From assembly GCA_951804985.1 (NCBI GenBank), contig OX638134.1:9321017-9385016 (forward strand): DNA of 64,000 nucleotides. Direction: 5' to 3'. Positions 1 to 12,000 of this stretch are shown here, piece after piece. Source of the stretch: Dryomyza anilis. Taxonomy: Eukaryota; Arthropoda; Insecta; Diptera; Dryomyzidae. The stretch's first letter is position 1; every line of letters begins with the position of its first letter. Under the pieces are notes generated by a model. The model was given only the letters and a program-made list of their open reading frames with translations. It was not told where the DNA came from and made no database searches. Both the position numbers and the translations under genes were made by a program.

Positions 1-465
1 ATTTTTATTTTATGGAGAATCCTATGCCAGACTAGAGTGCAGTTTTTTTGTCATATCTATATTATTAATTGGAAAATCTCTTTGACCACATAAACGTCTT
101 CGATTTTTAGAGCATCCAGGATTCAGATTTTTTTTATCTTGAATTTGAATAGAATTTGAATTATTTCGAATGTATAAACTGTAGTTCATATATTTGTTAT
201 TTTTATTTGTAGTTTGTAGTTATTGTGAATTTTTTGATTCCTTAATAAAAACCGTTATTAAAAAAAAAATACTTTAATTTTTTAGTTTACGAAATGCAAA
301 ATTTTATTGACTTGCATGCAAATGCGCGCGCGTGCGTGCCTATTCAATGCGCCTTTGCTAATTATTTATATTTTTTTTTGTTATAATAGTTGTAATTTTC
401 GTGTATTTGAATATAATAATGTTATAATTAAAAAAATGTTTGATTGTGGCAATGCAAGCCAAAAT

Positions 466-3400
466 TTATTTCTTTTTATCAGCATCTTCTTCCTTCTTCT
501 TGCTATCTTTGCTCAGCGAGCCGACGGCATCGCGCACAGCCTCCGATTGTGGATCAACGCCAGGCAGATTCTCTAAAACGCTCTAAAAGAAAAAATTAAT
601 AAAATAAAAAAAAAATAAAAAACATAAGATAAAATAGAAAATAACTAAAAGCAAACCAACCTGTAGAAAAGCAGGATCGGCGATTACTTCTGAGTAGTCT
701 TCGTCGACATCCATGGGAGCGGCATCTTCGGTTTTGGGACGTTTAGCTTGTTGGGTAACGGGTTCATCTGGGAGGAAGTTTATTTATTATATAATTTTTT
801 TTTTAAATAAAAAAAATGTTAAATAATAAAAAATTAAATTGAAAAAAAGAATTTAAAAAAATGTATTAAAAAAAACATAATTTTAAAAATCAAACAAATA
901 TTTTTTTATTTCAAAAAAAAAATAATACGAGACAAATAAACTCAAAACAAAATAAATAATAAATAAAATTCTCATAGTAAAAATGATTTATAAAAACTAA
1001 TATTTTAAAAATAAAATAATTAAAATAAATCTATATTAATTAAAAATAAAAATTAAAAGAAATAATTTAAAAAAAAATTAAAATAATAAAAAATAAATAT
1101 ATAAAACAAATAAAAATAACAAATATATAAAAAAAAATAACAAATATATAAATAAAAATAAAAAATATAATATAAAAAATGAAAAATAAAAAAATTATAA
1201 TACAAAATAAAATAAATTAATGTAAAAAAAATTATAATTTAAACATAAAATTTTGTCAAAAAAATAACATAAAAATACCAAAAAAAAAAAAAAATAAAAA
1301 AAAAAAAATAAAAAGAAACAAAAAAAAAAATAATAAAATAAAAATAAATAAAAAAGAAACAAAAAAAAATCAAATTAAAAAATATAATAAATATACAAAA
1401 CAATTAAACCGTAACAAAAACAAAATGTTGATAAATAAAGGGTTTTTCAAATGGGACGCTACAAAAGTAGAGCGACAGGGACAGCAAACGACGCCATATT
1501 TCTTGCCGCTCTTTGGACATTTCTCTTCAGTAAGGTTTGCCATTTCATGATGGAGAGATATACGAATTCGAATTTCGGTAGTAAATTTTAATAATTCCGA
1601 CTCGTTGTTGGCTCGTATATCTTTCCATCATGAAATGGCAAACCTGTTGAAAAACCCTTGAAAACACTTTTGTAGCGCTCTTATTGAAAAACCCTTTAAA
1701 AACTAATATTTTAAAAATAAAATAATAAAAAAAAAATGAAAATAATAAAAAATAAATATATAAAACAAATAAAAATAACAAATATATAAAATAATAAAAA
1801 AATATAGTATAAAAAATGAAAAATAATAATTTAAAAATCAGAATTTTAAACATAAAATGTTGTCAAAAAAATAACATAAAAAATACCAAAAACAAAAAAA
1901 AAAAAATTAAATAAAAATAAATAAAAAAGAAACAAAAAAAAATCAAATTGAAAAATAGAATAAATATACAAAACAATTAAACCGTAACAAAAAAAAAAAA
2001 ATTATAAATATTAAAACAATTTAATAAATAATAAATTAAATAAACATTTTAAAAATCAAATAATTTAAAATTAAAATTTAAAAAATATAAAATAATAATA
2101 AAAAAATTTATAAATTAAAAGATATTAGAAATAATTAAAAAATGAAAATAATAAAAATGAAATATATAAAAACGAATAAAAAAAACAAAAAAAAAACGAA
2201 CAAAAATTAAAAAAAAATAATAATCTCAATTTTAAACAAATATTTTTGTCATATAAATCAAATTACTTCAAATAAAAATTTAAATTAAAAACAAAAATAA
2301 ATAACTAAAAAAATTAAACAAAAAAAAATAATAAACAAAAAAAAAAATCAAGTAAAATCATAACACAAATAATAAAAAAAAATGTTGATGACAAAAATCA
2401 AAACAATTTTTAAAAAATCAATAATAAAAATGTAATGTATAAAACAAATAAAAAAAATGTAAAAATAAAACTAATATCAAAATAAAATAATATACAAAAA
2501 ATCATATAAAAATACAATATAATAAAAAATTAAAATTAAATATATGAAAAAAAAAAATTAAATATATGAAAAAAAAAAATTAAATATATGAAAAAAAAAA
2601 ATTAAAATTATATATATGAAAAAAAAAATTAAAATTAAATATATGATTTTTTTTTTAAATAAAATTAAATGAAATAAAAAAAAATCAAATACAGAATAAT
2701 AAAAATTAAATGGTGCCCGGACTTAGCCACCACGGACATTTTTCATAACCGTCATTATAGAACACATTTCATTGCAATTACTGTCGCTCATTCCAAACGC
2801 CATATGTTGATCGTTAGCACACACTTCGATAAATTCATTAAACACATATTTCGATAAAACATAAACTCTATTAATATGGGGTTAATGTAACCTTCTGACC
2901 GCTTCTCAAGTGGTCATAAGCCCCAGAATTCGAATTCCAAAGATATGGGAATTAAATCCGAACATTTTTTTAATTTGCAAATCAAGATTAAAAGCAGAAA
3001 TAAAAGTTTTTAAATAAATATTAGAAATAATTAAAGAAAAAAAAAATAAAAAATTATTAAATAAAATAAAAAAATAAAATTAAAAAAAATTATAAAAATT
3101 AAAAAATATATATATAAATATCTAATACTAACCTGCATCTTGCATAGACATTTGCATGGCAAAAGCAATTTGCTCCTCCTCGGTCATGTTGGCAAAGTCC
3201 GGCAAATTGTCTTCCGGCTTTAAAATATTTTTTTTATTGTTTTTATTTTTTTAATACTTCTTTTGAACACTTTTATATATTAAAATTCATTTTTTTTCAC
3301 TCACTGTTTCCGTGGACAACGCTAGTGCGCGCTGCAGCATCGCCTCGTCAGAGTTGGGCTCATCGTCCATGGCTGCAATGCCACCAGCACCGCTGGCGCT

Positions 3401-5162
3401 AATCTTTTCAACACCACCACCAGCAGCAGCAGTTACTGCTGCACCCGCAACAGCCGCAGCAGCAGCACCACCGCCACCCGTGCTACGACCACCAGCATCG
3501 GCACCACCCTCGGTGGCATTCGAATCGGCCAACGCACGACGTTGTTCGTCCTCCTGTCGCTGACGTTGCTCCTCCATGGAGACACGCAAAGCCAGTGCCA
3601 ACTCGGGATCCTCATTGGGATCAACGCCAAATTCAAAACCAGCACCACCAAGACCTGCACCACCCAGACCATCTTCACCCTGTATAATGGGCGATGAGAG
3701 TAAAGCATCCGAGAGACCAGAGCCGCGTGGTACGCTAACCAAATGTGAGCCAGTGCCATCTTTGCCATTGAGTGCATTCACAAAAACAGTGAGTATTTCA
3801 TTGTTATTGCCGTGATCGCCGAAGCTGACAATGTCCACATTGACTTTTTCCTTCTTCAGACGTTTGGCCAATTTCACAAGGTCGCCCTCTTCGTTGTTGA
3901 GCGGCGAACCGACAAACACAACGATGCGCATTTTATGATTTTTACCCTGACGATGTTTGAGAACCAACTGGAGGGGACATTAAATGAGGAATACTATATT
4001 AGTAGAGAGTCTTTTAATGTCTGAAAATTGTTTTATTGTGAAGCAGCAATAGGCTACAATTATAAATTAATAGAAAAATTAAAAAGTATGTAGGTTTTGT
4101 AGTCAAATTAAGAGAAATAACCTAAAAATTAAACTAAAAAATGTTTTCGAACTTTGCCGATTTTTTACAGAACAACTACAACTTTTTAATATTTACAGTT
4201 AAATTCGCCAAACAACTACAATAATAGGCTACAAATATAAACTATAAAAATTAAAAAAAAAAGTATGCTCTGTACTAAAATTAGCGAAATAACCTAAAAA
4301 ATCGACCTTAAACTGATTTCGAACTTTGCAAAATTTGAGTGCAAAAAATATAAACAAATTTTAGCTAATATATACATTAAATAGAGGCAGCATTAATCCA
4401 GCAAATATGAAATAATTCAGAAATACTAAAAGGTTTTAGAAACATGGAAAAAAAAATCAGCTTAGGAAAAGCGCAAATCTAAACTGTAACCACTGCTGTA
4501 AAAAGAAATTAAACTTATTAATTATTTGCCTACATGTGCAATGCGTATGCCCGTCAACAGATTAATTTCACCCTTTGGCTGCACCAGATGCATTTTGGAG
4601 AAGATGCGTCCCACATCACTGGTCAGTGTGGCCAAAACCTCGACGGTGCTACAGCGAAAATAAACAAATATTAAATAGAAATATTACAAATATAATAAAC
4701 TATTAAAAACTACAATAATTGTTTTTGCAAACTCACTTGGAAATCGTCATCAGACCCACATTGTTCTCCGGATTCGAGCGCACCTTGGTCAAACAAACCA
4801 AGTTGATGCCATCCTTTTGCACATTGAGACGCGTCGGAAAGTAATCACCATTGCGCTGATAATCACTGTTATCAAAACTGCACAAAAATTATAACAAATG
4901 TAATTGATTTAAATTACAACAAAACCAATTTTTGCAAATCACAATCATTTCATAAACGAAAAAAAACAGACTCTTTCGACAATGCACAAACTTTGACATC
5001 ACTTTAAAGCAGTAAATTAAATGCAAATTTGTCTACATTTATATTTAAATTGTAGCTTTAATTGTCCGCTTTCATTTTATATATTTTTATTTGTTTAATT
5101 AATTAATTTATCGCCTTTTTTGCGTATTTTACTTACCAGATCATAGTACTTTCCAGGACCAT
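466..5162 (-). CDS. Rpn10: 26S proteasome non-ATPase subunit Rpn10 (PSMD4), complete
   Basis: Ubiquitin receptor of the 19S regulatory particle: it binds polyubiquitin on substrates and stabilises the lid-base joint, in cytosol and nucleus. Exons in transcript order: 5137-5162, 4737-4877, 4534-4648, 3305-3967, 3133-3217, 661-767, 466-582. Phases agree throughout and give 417 aa, close to the family's roughly 380-400. The protein starts [14 protein letters not shown], the hallmark of the N-terminal VWA domain (about residues 1-190; [17 protein letters not shown] lies inside it). Three ubiquitin-interacting motifs follow: [28 protein letters not shown] and [16 protein letters not shown]. The C-terminus is lysine-rich and acidic (about [10 protein letters not shown]). 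The linker between UIM1 and UIM2 is alanine- and glycine-rich and probably explains the extra length. The start is the first Met of the conserved N-terminus. The 2.4-kb fifth intron is almost pure A/T and carries a MITE. Identification is by family recognition; I see no defect. Confidence 0.95.
1438..1696. mobile_element. Fold-back MITE family A, copy 1
   Basis: The ends are inverted AAGGGTTTTTCAA repeats, and the element is flanked on both sides by TA (1436-1437 and 1697-1698). Inside, ACGCTACAAAAGTAG, CATATTTCTTGCCGCTC and GTAAGGTTTGCCATTTCATG are shared with copies at 38207, 54616 and 56797. The left arm GGTTTGCCATTTCATGATGG returns inverted near 1625-1645 as CCATCATGAAATGGCAAACC, so the element can fold on itself. 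There is no coding capacity. The TA flank suggests a Tc1/mariner-like mobiliser, which is an inference from the target site only. Confidence 0.75.
2711..2970. other. Non-repetitive island in the Rpn10 intron
   Basis: About 260 bp of balanced composition inside otherwise pure A/T sequence. It holds a short palindrome (GAATTCGAATTC near 2927) and no ORF of note. It could be a decayed mobile element or an intronic regulatory element. I do not recognise it. Confidence 0.35.
4049..4330. repeat. Diverged tandem duplication in Rpn10 intron 3
   Basis: Two copies of a unit of about 174 bp. Each begins AATAGGCTACAA and ends TTTCGAACTTTGC, with GAAATAACCTAAAAA in the middle. The copies differ by many substitutions and small indels, so the duplication is old. 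Confidence 0.6.
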
Positions 5163-5690
5163 TTTTAATATTTTTGCTTGTCACTTAACCACTGAACTGT
5201 AATTCGGTTTTCAGTTCATTTGACAGTTGGGCTGTTGTGTATGTTCAGTGCGCATGAAGGCACTGCATATTTATAAAAATCAAAAAACAGTGTTGTATAC
5301 AAATTACAAAATTATTGTGAAATAAATTTAAATTTTCAAAAATTATAGCTTTGTAAAGAGTTTCAAGATTTATTTATAACAATTTGAAATTATTATTGTT
5401 GTAATTGTAATTTTGCATATTCATTACTTAGTTCTTTTTCAATGTTTTATGCTATGCACATTAACTCACTCTAAATAGACGCTACCCAACACTGTCCACA
5501 GTTTGATCGATAAACTTTAGAACACCGTAAAGTTTGTCGTTCAATGAAATTTCAAATCGTTTAAATTTTTCAAAATTATTTTTGGCCGCAAAAAAAAGAC
5601 AAATGCAAATATTGCATATTTAGATAACAAAATTTAAAGTTCAGCAAAAAGAAAAACTGCAGCAGGTGAAATAGTGGTTAACGGTTTGCC
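5163..5690. promoter_or_regulatory. Divergent promoter region, Rpn10 / thioredoxin gene
   Basis: The 528-bp spacer lies between two start codons that point away from each other, so it must hold both promoters and 5' leaders. Near 5205-5275 the sequence is less A/T-rich (TTTGACAGTTGGGCTGTTGTG), the most promoter-like part on the Rpn10 side. The sequence just before 5691 (AGCAGGTGAAATAG) is probably 5' leader of the thioredoxin gene. No TATA box can be defended. Confidence 0.4.
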
Positions 5691-8549
5691 ATGGCCAAGA
5701 AGGGAGGAGTGCAGCAGCTGCAAGCGGATCTCAGCACAGATGAGGATTTTGAAAGATTTCTGGAACGACCAGGACTTTTAGGTGAAAGGCAATTTTTTCC
5801 AAGTTTCCATTCTTTTATAATTTATTACCTATAAAACACAGTGATGGACATTTATTCGGATTGGTGCGGTCCTTGTCTTGGCATGGTAGGCAGTTTAAAG
5901 AAAATCAAACTTGAATTGGGTGGCGATAATCTGCAGCTGGCTATTGTAAGCATTAACAATTAAATAACTTTATGTAGATAACATGTTTTTTCTAATGCAG
6001 TGCAAATCGGACACGATCACACAATTGAAAAGGTTTAACAAACAAAGCGAACCCACATGGCTGTTTGTAACGGTAAGTTTAATTTGAAAAAATGGTTTAA
6101 TAAATTCATCTCTACTCCTACCCAGAATGGCATGGCTGTCAACATGATGTACGGCACCAATGTACCGAAATTAATGAAACTAATTGCGACAGAGCTCACT
6201 ATGCTAACCACTAAATCGAGTCGCAAACACTTTCAAATCACTGAACCACAACCAGAAGAGGTGGAGCGACGCCGCGTTAAAGAGGACGCTATTGCCGAGG
6301 CGATACGCATTGAAACCGCAGAGAAAACGAAAAAACGCAGGGATTATCTCAACTTTGTGACAGACACGGTGATTGAAAACTTACCCGACATTGGCGTCAC
6401 AGTCTTTGGACCACAGGTGAATCGTGATATGTTCAAGAAGATCATGGAACCGGCCGATGTGCTCAAGATACAATGCAAAGATCGACGTGTTGTAGCGGTG
6501 ACGCGTGAGAACTTTGATGTCATCAATTATGCCTGCAAGAATCCGCTCGACGAGGAAATAATTGAACAATTGGAGGGCAAAGAGTTGTTGGTATGCTTCT
6601 GGAAAATGGCCGAAGACTGTCGACAAAATGTTGCCGATGTGCTGGCAACATATGCACAAGATTTGACCAAATCTTCAACGATACCGGCGGAAGATGGCGA
6701 AGGCGACGATGTGGTGGTGCCACCCATACTGGCGCCAATGAAGGTCAAGATAGAGATCGAACTGGCCGATGGCGAAGAATGGGAAGAAGAGCCCGAGGAG
6801 GAAGAAATTGATGAGAGTAAGTCACGTAAAACGACATCGGGACAGCCGGCAGACGATGCGGATGGCGCAGCCGATGATGCGGCGGAGGAGGAAGCCACAG
6901 AGGAAACTGAAGCCGCACCAGAAATAGTTATGCCAGACTTTGGTGTGGACATGGGCGATTTAGGCTTGGATGGTGAGGAAGAAGATGAATTGGATAAACC
7001 ACCGGAATTAGTGGTGACGCTACCACCGCCAAAACGTACACGCATGAAGACCATTATCTTGCCGCCCGTCTGGGTGGCGAATAATCATCGAACGCATGCG
7101 GCACTCATCTATGTCTTCTTTCGACCGCAAACGGCGCCGTTTCTACCACCCGATCCGGTGCCGGAGCCGCCGCACATTATCATGGCATTCGATGCGTATA
7201 AAAAGCGGGATCTCATTAGCTTGGCGCAGCGGCATCCGGACGATGTGCCGCTCTACGGATTCTTTACGAGCGACGAGGTGGAGGATGCGAAGTTTATTGC
7301 GAATTCAGCGCAATCGTATGCGAACAGGACGCATACAGCGTAAGTTTAATAAAACGTTTTTCAAAAGAAAGTAAAATAATACAAGGAAAAAGATAAAAAA
7401 ACATAGATAAGAGTAACGTAAAAATAACTTTAAAGATGGAAAAGTTAACAAAGAATTGAAATAAAAACTAATTTTGAAATTTTAAAAACGTTTAATTTAA
7501 ATGATTAACAAATTTCAAACGTTTTTAAAAGAAAATATAAAATATAATGGAGTAATATTTCCATTTTAAACTTTAAATTTGGGGACTGTTTCGGGGAAAA
7601 ATAGAATTGTCTGGAAAAAAATTGTACAGGGAAGAATTGGACGGGCAATATTTATTTCACGGTAGAATTATCTTAAAGAATAATTGTCTCCGGGAAGAAT
7701 TTTTAAATATTTTATCGAAGCAAATAAAAAAATACTTTCCTATATGTTAAAACATTTTACCTCAAATACTCTGCATCACATTTCAGCTCTGACAAGATCG
7801 TCTTCAAGGTCTCCAAACAAACATCGCACACCATGCTTTCGCTGGCCACTTATGGTCCGAGTTATGTCAGTCCCAACACTGTTATCGGCAAGGAGGAGGC
7901 GCTCAAATTCTTCCCCGTTGACTACAAGACCGCCGAGCAAGAGGCGCTCGAAAGAGCCGAATTGGAAGCTATGGAACCTCAAGGACGCAAGAAGGTTTGT
8001 TTAAAATTTATTTTATTTAATTGGTGATTTTTTTTTATAAAATATAAATTTTACTTGCAGAGTAAAAAGTCTTTGGGCGCTGCAGAGGCAACCAAAGAAG
8101 CGGCCAAGGAAAAGGCCAGGGCCGAAGAAGGTACGTTTCTGAATTTGTTTTGTGATTTTGCATTAAAATTTGTGTATATTAATAAATTAAAATGTTCAAT
8201 AAATATTTCTTTTACTTTTGTTCCAGAAGCTGCAGAGGAAGACGCCACCCCTACGAGCGGCGAGGACAGTGGCGACAGCATGCCTGCCGAAGGCGACGAG
8301 GCAGCAGAAGGTGGCGAAGCGGCACCAGCAGAAGATGGTGCAGAGCCTACGGAGGAAGGCGCCGAACCTACAGATGCGCCGCTGGATGATGCAGTGGCAG
8401 CAGAAGGAGAAACAGCAGCAGCAGCACCGGAGGCACCTCCAGCAGCTGAGGAAGCACCAGCAGCTGAGGCAGCACCCGCCGAGGCACCACCAGCAGCTGT
8501 GGAAGCACCAGCAGAACCAGCGCCAGCCGCGGAAGAACCGCCAGCATAA
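5691..8549 (+). CDS. Thioredoxin-domain protein of the NME8/TXNDC3 type, complete
   Basis: Exons 5691-5781, 5842-5945, 6001-6072, 6126-7339, 7787-7994, 8061-8130 and 8227-8549 give 693 aa with consistent phases. Residues about 10-110 form a thioredoxin fold with an intact WCGPC redox motif (Trp38-Cys42). After a charged helix, the stretch containing [18 protein letters not shown] and the following 90 residues look like a degenerate nucleoside-diphosphate-kinase-like module. I see no NHGSD-type kinase active site, so catalysis there is unlikely. The centre and the C-terminus are strongly acidic; the last about 110 residues are a low-complexity Ala/Glu/Pro tail. Members of this family in animals are axonemal or testis proteins, so a sperm-flagellum role is an inference. 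The start is the first ATG after the leader, and intron 1 is short (60 bp). The gene converges on the TFIIIC gene. Confidence 0.82.
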
Positions 8550-9075
8550 TTCTTTACAACTAAAAAATAAAAAAAAAACGAAAAAATATGGCCACTTAAA
8601 AATCGCTTTGCAGCACACAAAAGTAAAAGTTATACATTTTTGATTTATTTATTTTATTTTTTGTATTCTAAAAATATTTAATACTTTTAAGCTGAACGCG
8701 CTTGTACAGTAAATAGTCGCCAGACTAATAAAAAATTCATGGTTAACAATAAAATCTACAAAATTTGTTTTTAATTTTTATAAAATACCTTAAAATTTAG
8801 AAAATTCAATTTCAACTGTCGAAACCGACCGCTCGACCGATATAAATAGTTTATAGCATAACAATTTTAGTTTATAATTTAGGTTTTTCTCAGAAGCTCT
8901 CATGGTCATCAGCACCTCTGTTGCTTAATTAGTTTTAAATAGAACTAAACATAGCTTAACATTTAAAAGTTGAATTTACACTTTGTACAGCAGAGTTTTT
9001 ATACAAAAAGAATAAAGTAAAAAGAACAGAAAAGGAAAGTAAAAGAGTAGTAAAAGAATAGATAAAATTACACTA
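8550..9075. other. Convergent 3' intergenic region
   Basis: Holds the 3' ends of two convergent genes. AATAAA-like sequence directly after 8549 (CTAAAAAATAAAA) can serve the plus-strand gene. There is no ORF and no mobile element I recognise. Confidence 0.5.
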
Positions 9076-12000
9076 TTAAACATCGAAATAATCATTGCGA
9101 TTAGTGTTGATAATGCGCAGGAAACCGTTCTCATAACCATAGGCAATCAGATTACGCGTCTGCGAGTTCAGATTACAGCTGAGGCTGTTGATGCGCGTGT
9201 AGCGTATCAGATTCTTGGGTGGCACACGTCGTTTGCTGCTGTAAATCACCACCTCGGTGCCGCCAACCTGTAAAAAGACGTAAAATGATTTTTTTTTATA
9301 GTTATATTTAGCAATAATTGGAAGAAATTGAAATCACCCGAGACAAAATTTCTGGCGTTTTTCTAATATATTTGCGACATATTTTTTTTGACAAACACTG
9401 GTAAATGTAAAATTTTTCATAAACGTATTAAAATATTGTTTAATTTTAAAGACACATTCCGACATATTCTGGGTATGTAAAGAATATAGGCAGCATTTGA
9501 TACAAATTCCGCATTTGTCGCATCTTTGCATACAACCTCCGCATTTGTCGCATCTTTGGATACAAAGTTTCGTAAGTGCCCTGAGCCTCCCAAAAATGTT
9601 GTCTTGGAAATCTCTGTAATGACGATGACTACAGTGTGAACGGGGGAAAACACAAAGAAACCCAACATCCAATATCCAATAATTTAGTTCGGAATTATAT
9701 GTTTATGAGATTTAGTTACTATGTTCATTTTGTCACTTTATGACCACAAACAGTGTTGCATTTAGCGGACACTTTGGGTATTTAGCAGTTCAATCCTATG
9801 CCGTGCACCGCTAGTTCGTCACCAGAGAATTAGATGGCTCCATACGACAATTTCTGTGGGTGAATTTCGTACTAAGTACTTTTTATTTGTTTTGAAATTT
9901 CGTAATATGTTTTTGTTTAAAAGTACGATATTTCTTTTGTTTTGGTTCGACCAGAGATTATATATTTGATATAGAGTTTCCATTCAGGTGGTTTCGCTGC
10001 CACTTTTATAAATAAATTCAAACATTGTTTATGTGGAAATTGAAACGAAAATGTAGTCAACAGAGACATTTTCAAATCAATATTCTGATGTTTTATGCCA
10101 CATTTTTGGCCATAAAAATAATTAAAATTTATAAGGCGTTGGAATGCAATATATCTTGGTAAGTTTGGTTGTTAATAATCCTGCGGACAGATCCAGTTTT
10201 GTGCACTGTTTTCCGCTGTTAACATCAAACTGAAAAATTTCTCCATATAACCAATGTTTTCGGCAGCGACGCCAGCAAACTCGGAAGGAATCTCTTTTAT
10301 AAATTTTTTATAAATATTAATATTTTTTTTAATGTGTATAATTTCATGATTAATTTTATATTTTGCCCTATTTTCTTATATCGCAATGCAACACTGACCA
10401 CGAGCTGACAAGATTTAATATATAGCAATAAATTATAGCAATGCTGCATACTTTTCGGGGCACTCAGTAACATTCAAACAAATGCTATAATCATATAGTT
10501 CAGAGGTACTTTCTTAGAGAATATCTGCAGTCGCAAACACTACGGCTGTTTGTGAATATATGCAATACACTATATTTCCTTTAGTATAGTTAAGAAAAAA
10601 AAACAAAATAAGGGAACAACGAAAATTAGCGTTGAAAAAAGAAAAGGGAGAGGAACAAAAGTATTTATATTAAAAAAAAAGTATTTAAAAAAATGCTGAT
10701 TACCTTGATCAATGGTGCAAACACCACACCATATTTCTGCTTGTAGTCCTGCTCAAACATTTCCATTGTGTGCTTTTCTACGCCGGACGCAGCGGCAGTG
10801 GCGGCGGCAGCGTCGTCACCAACTTTAGCATTGATTTCTGTACACGATTGTTTTACTACATCATCGCCAAGACATTTAATGTCCATGCCCGCCCACATGC
10901 GATTCTTCATTATGCCCCTCGCGTCACGTGAATTAACATCGTAGTGCAACTCACGCATGCCGTGCAGCAAAAGATCGCCATTTTCGGTGGCACTGGCAAA
11001 AGCATGATGCCACGGATTGTATTTGACCAGATTGACGCCGGTCAACATATTGTCAATTTTGGAATGTGTATAATGCATTTGCAGAGGACTGCGTATGTAC
11101 AAGCATTCGCCATCTGTGTGGTGAGTAATAATTAAATAAATTAGTATAAAAAGTTCTTTTTTTATAGAATAAAAATTTCGTACTATTTGGTATCGCATCA
11201 CCCATGCTCACGGCAAAGTTCTCCCACATTACGGGCCATTCGAGGGCAGCGGTTATATTCTTGGCGACGTCGTCACGCAGCACAGATGGTTGCGACAAAT
11301 CGCGCAGATCGTAAATGACGACGCGACGTGCAAACGAGCAGACGGCTAGCCAACGTGGTCCGGCGGTATCGTAATGTAGAGCCATATCTGAAATATTTAA
11401 AAAGAGGTATTTTTTATGGAGATTTATAGATTTAGGTAATGTTAAAAACATTTTATTTAAATTCTTTATTAGTGGTTGAACGTTTTTTTTATATTTATTT
11501 ATTAAAAATAGCACTTACCACGCACACCCTTTTCGCCACAGAAGAAATACGTCAATGGCACAAAATGCCGCACCTCATTGATGACAAAACGATTGAGATT
11601 ATCAGTGGCCTGCTCGCTTATGTCCCAGATGCCGACGAAACCATTGGCGAAGCCCGCAAAAAGATAATTATGTTCTTGAAACTAAATCGCATAAAATAAA
11701 AAATAAATCAAACAATAGACATTCAAATACGTCGCCTCCCAACTAACCTCTGACCACTTTAGACGCATACACTGCCTACTGCCGCCCCAATGTTCACTGT
11801 CCGACGTAGCACCGACATCATTTATATCTAAAATCAGCACAAAAGCTGGCGCTAAATTAAGCACCTGACATTTTTGTGATGTTGTTTTAAATTCCTCTTT
11901 CATTTCTTCAACCTTTTTTGATATTTCTTCTTCTTTATTCGCTTCAATCTCCAAGGGCAATGCATAGGCACTAATGCCGGCAGCAGTGCCCACCGCAAGC

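Larger units (their letters stand above)
768..3132. repeat. A/T low-complexity intron of Rpn10
   Basis: This is the fifth intron of Rpn10. It is almost entirely runs of A broken by TAAA, ATAAA and AAATATATAA, with poorly defined short periodicity. Around 2536-2650 a unit of about 24 bp (TTAAATATATG followed by an A-run) is repeated at least five times. Only two stretches are not simple sequence: the MITE copy at 1438-1696 and an island at about 2711-2970. I see no gene in it. Confidence 0.8.

Noticed and set aside
6057..6072. Alternative start of the thioredoxin protein at the ATG of exon 3
   Set aside because: The upstream ATG at 5691 gives the complete thioredoxin fold with WCGPC through well-formed splice sites. 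The internal ATG would read through an intron.
8051..8620. 189-aa Ala/Ser-rich frame on the minus strand
   Set aside because: It is the complement of the acidic Ala/Glu tail exon of the thioredoxin gene and crosses its introns.
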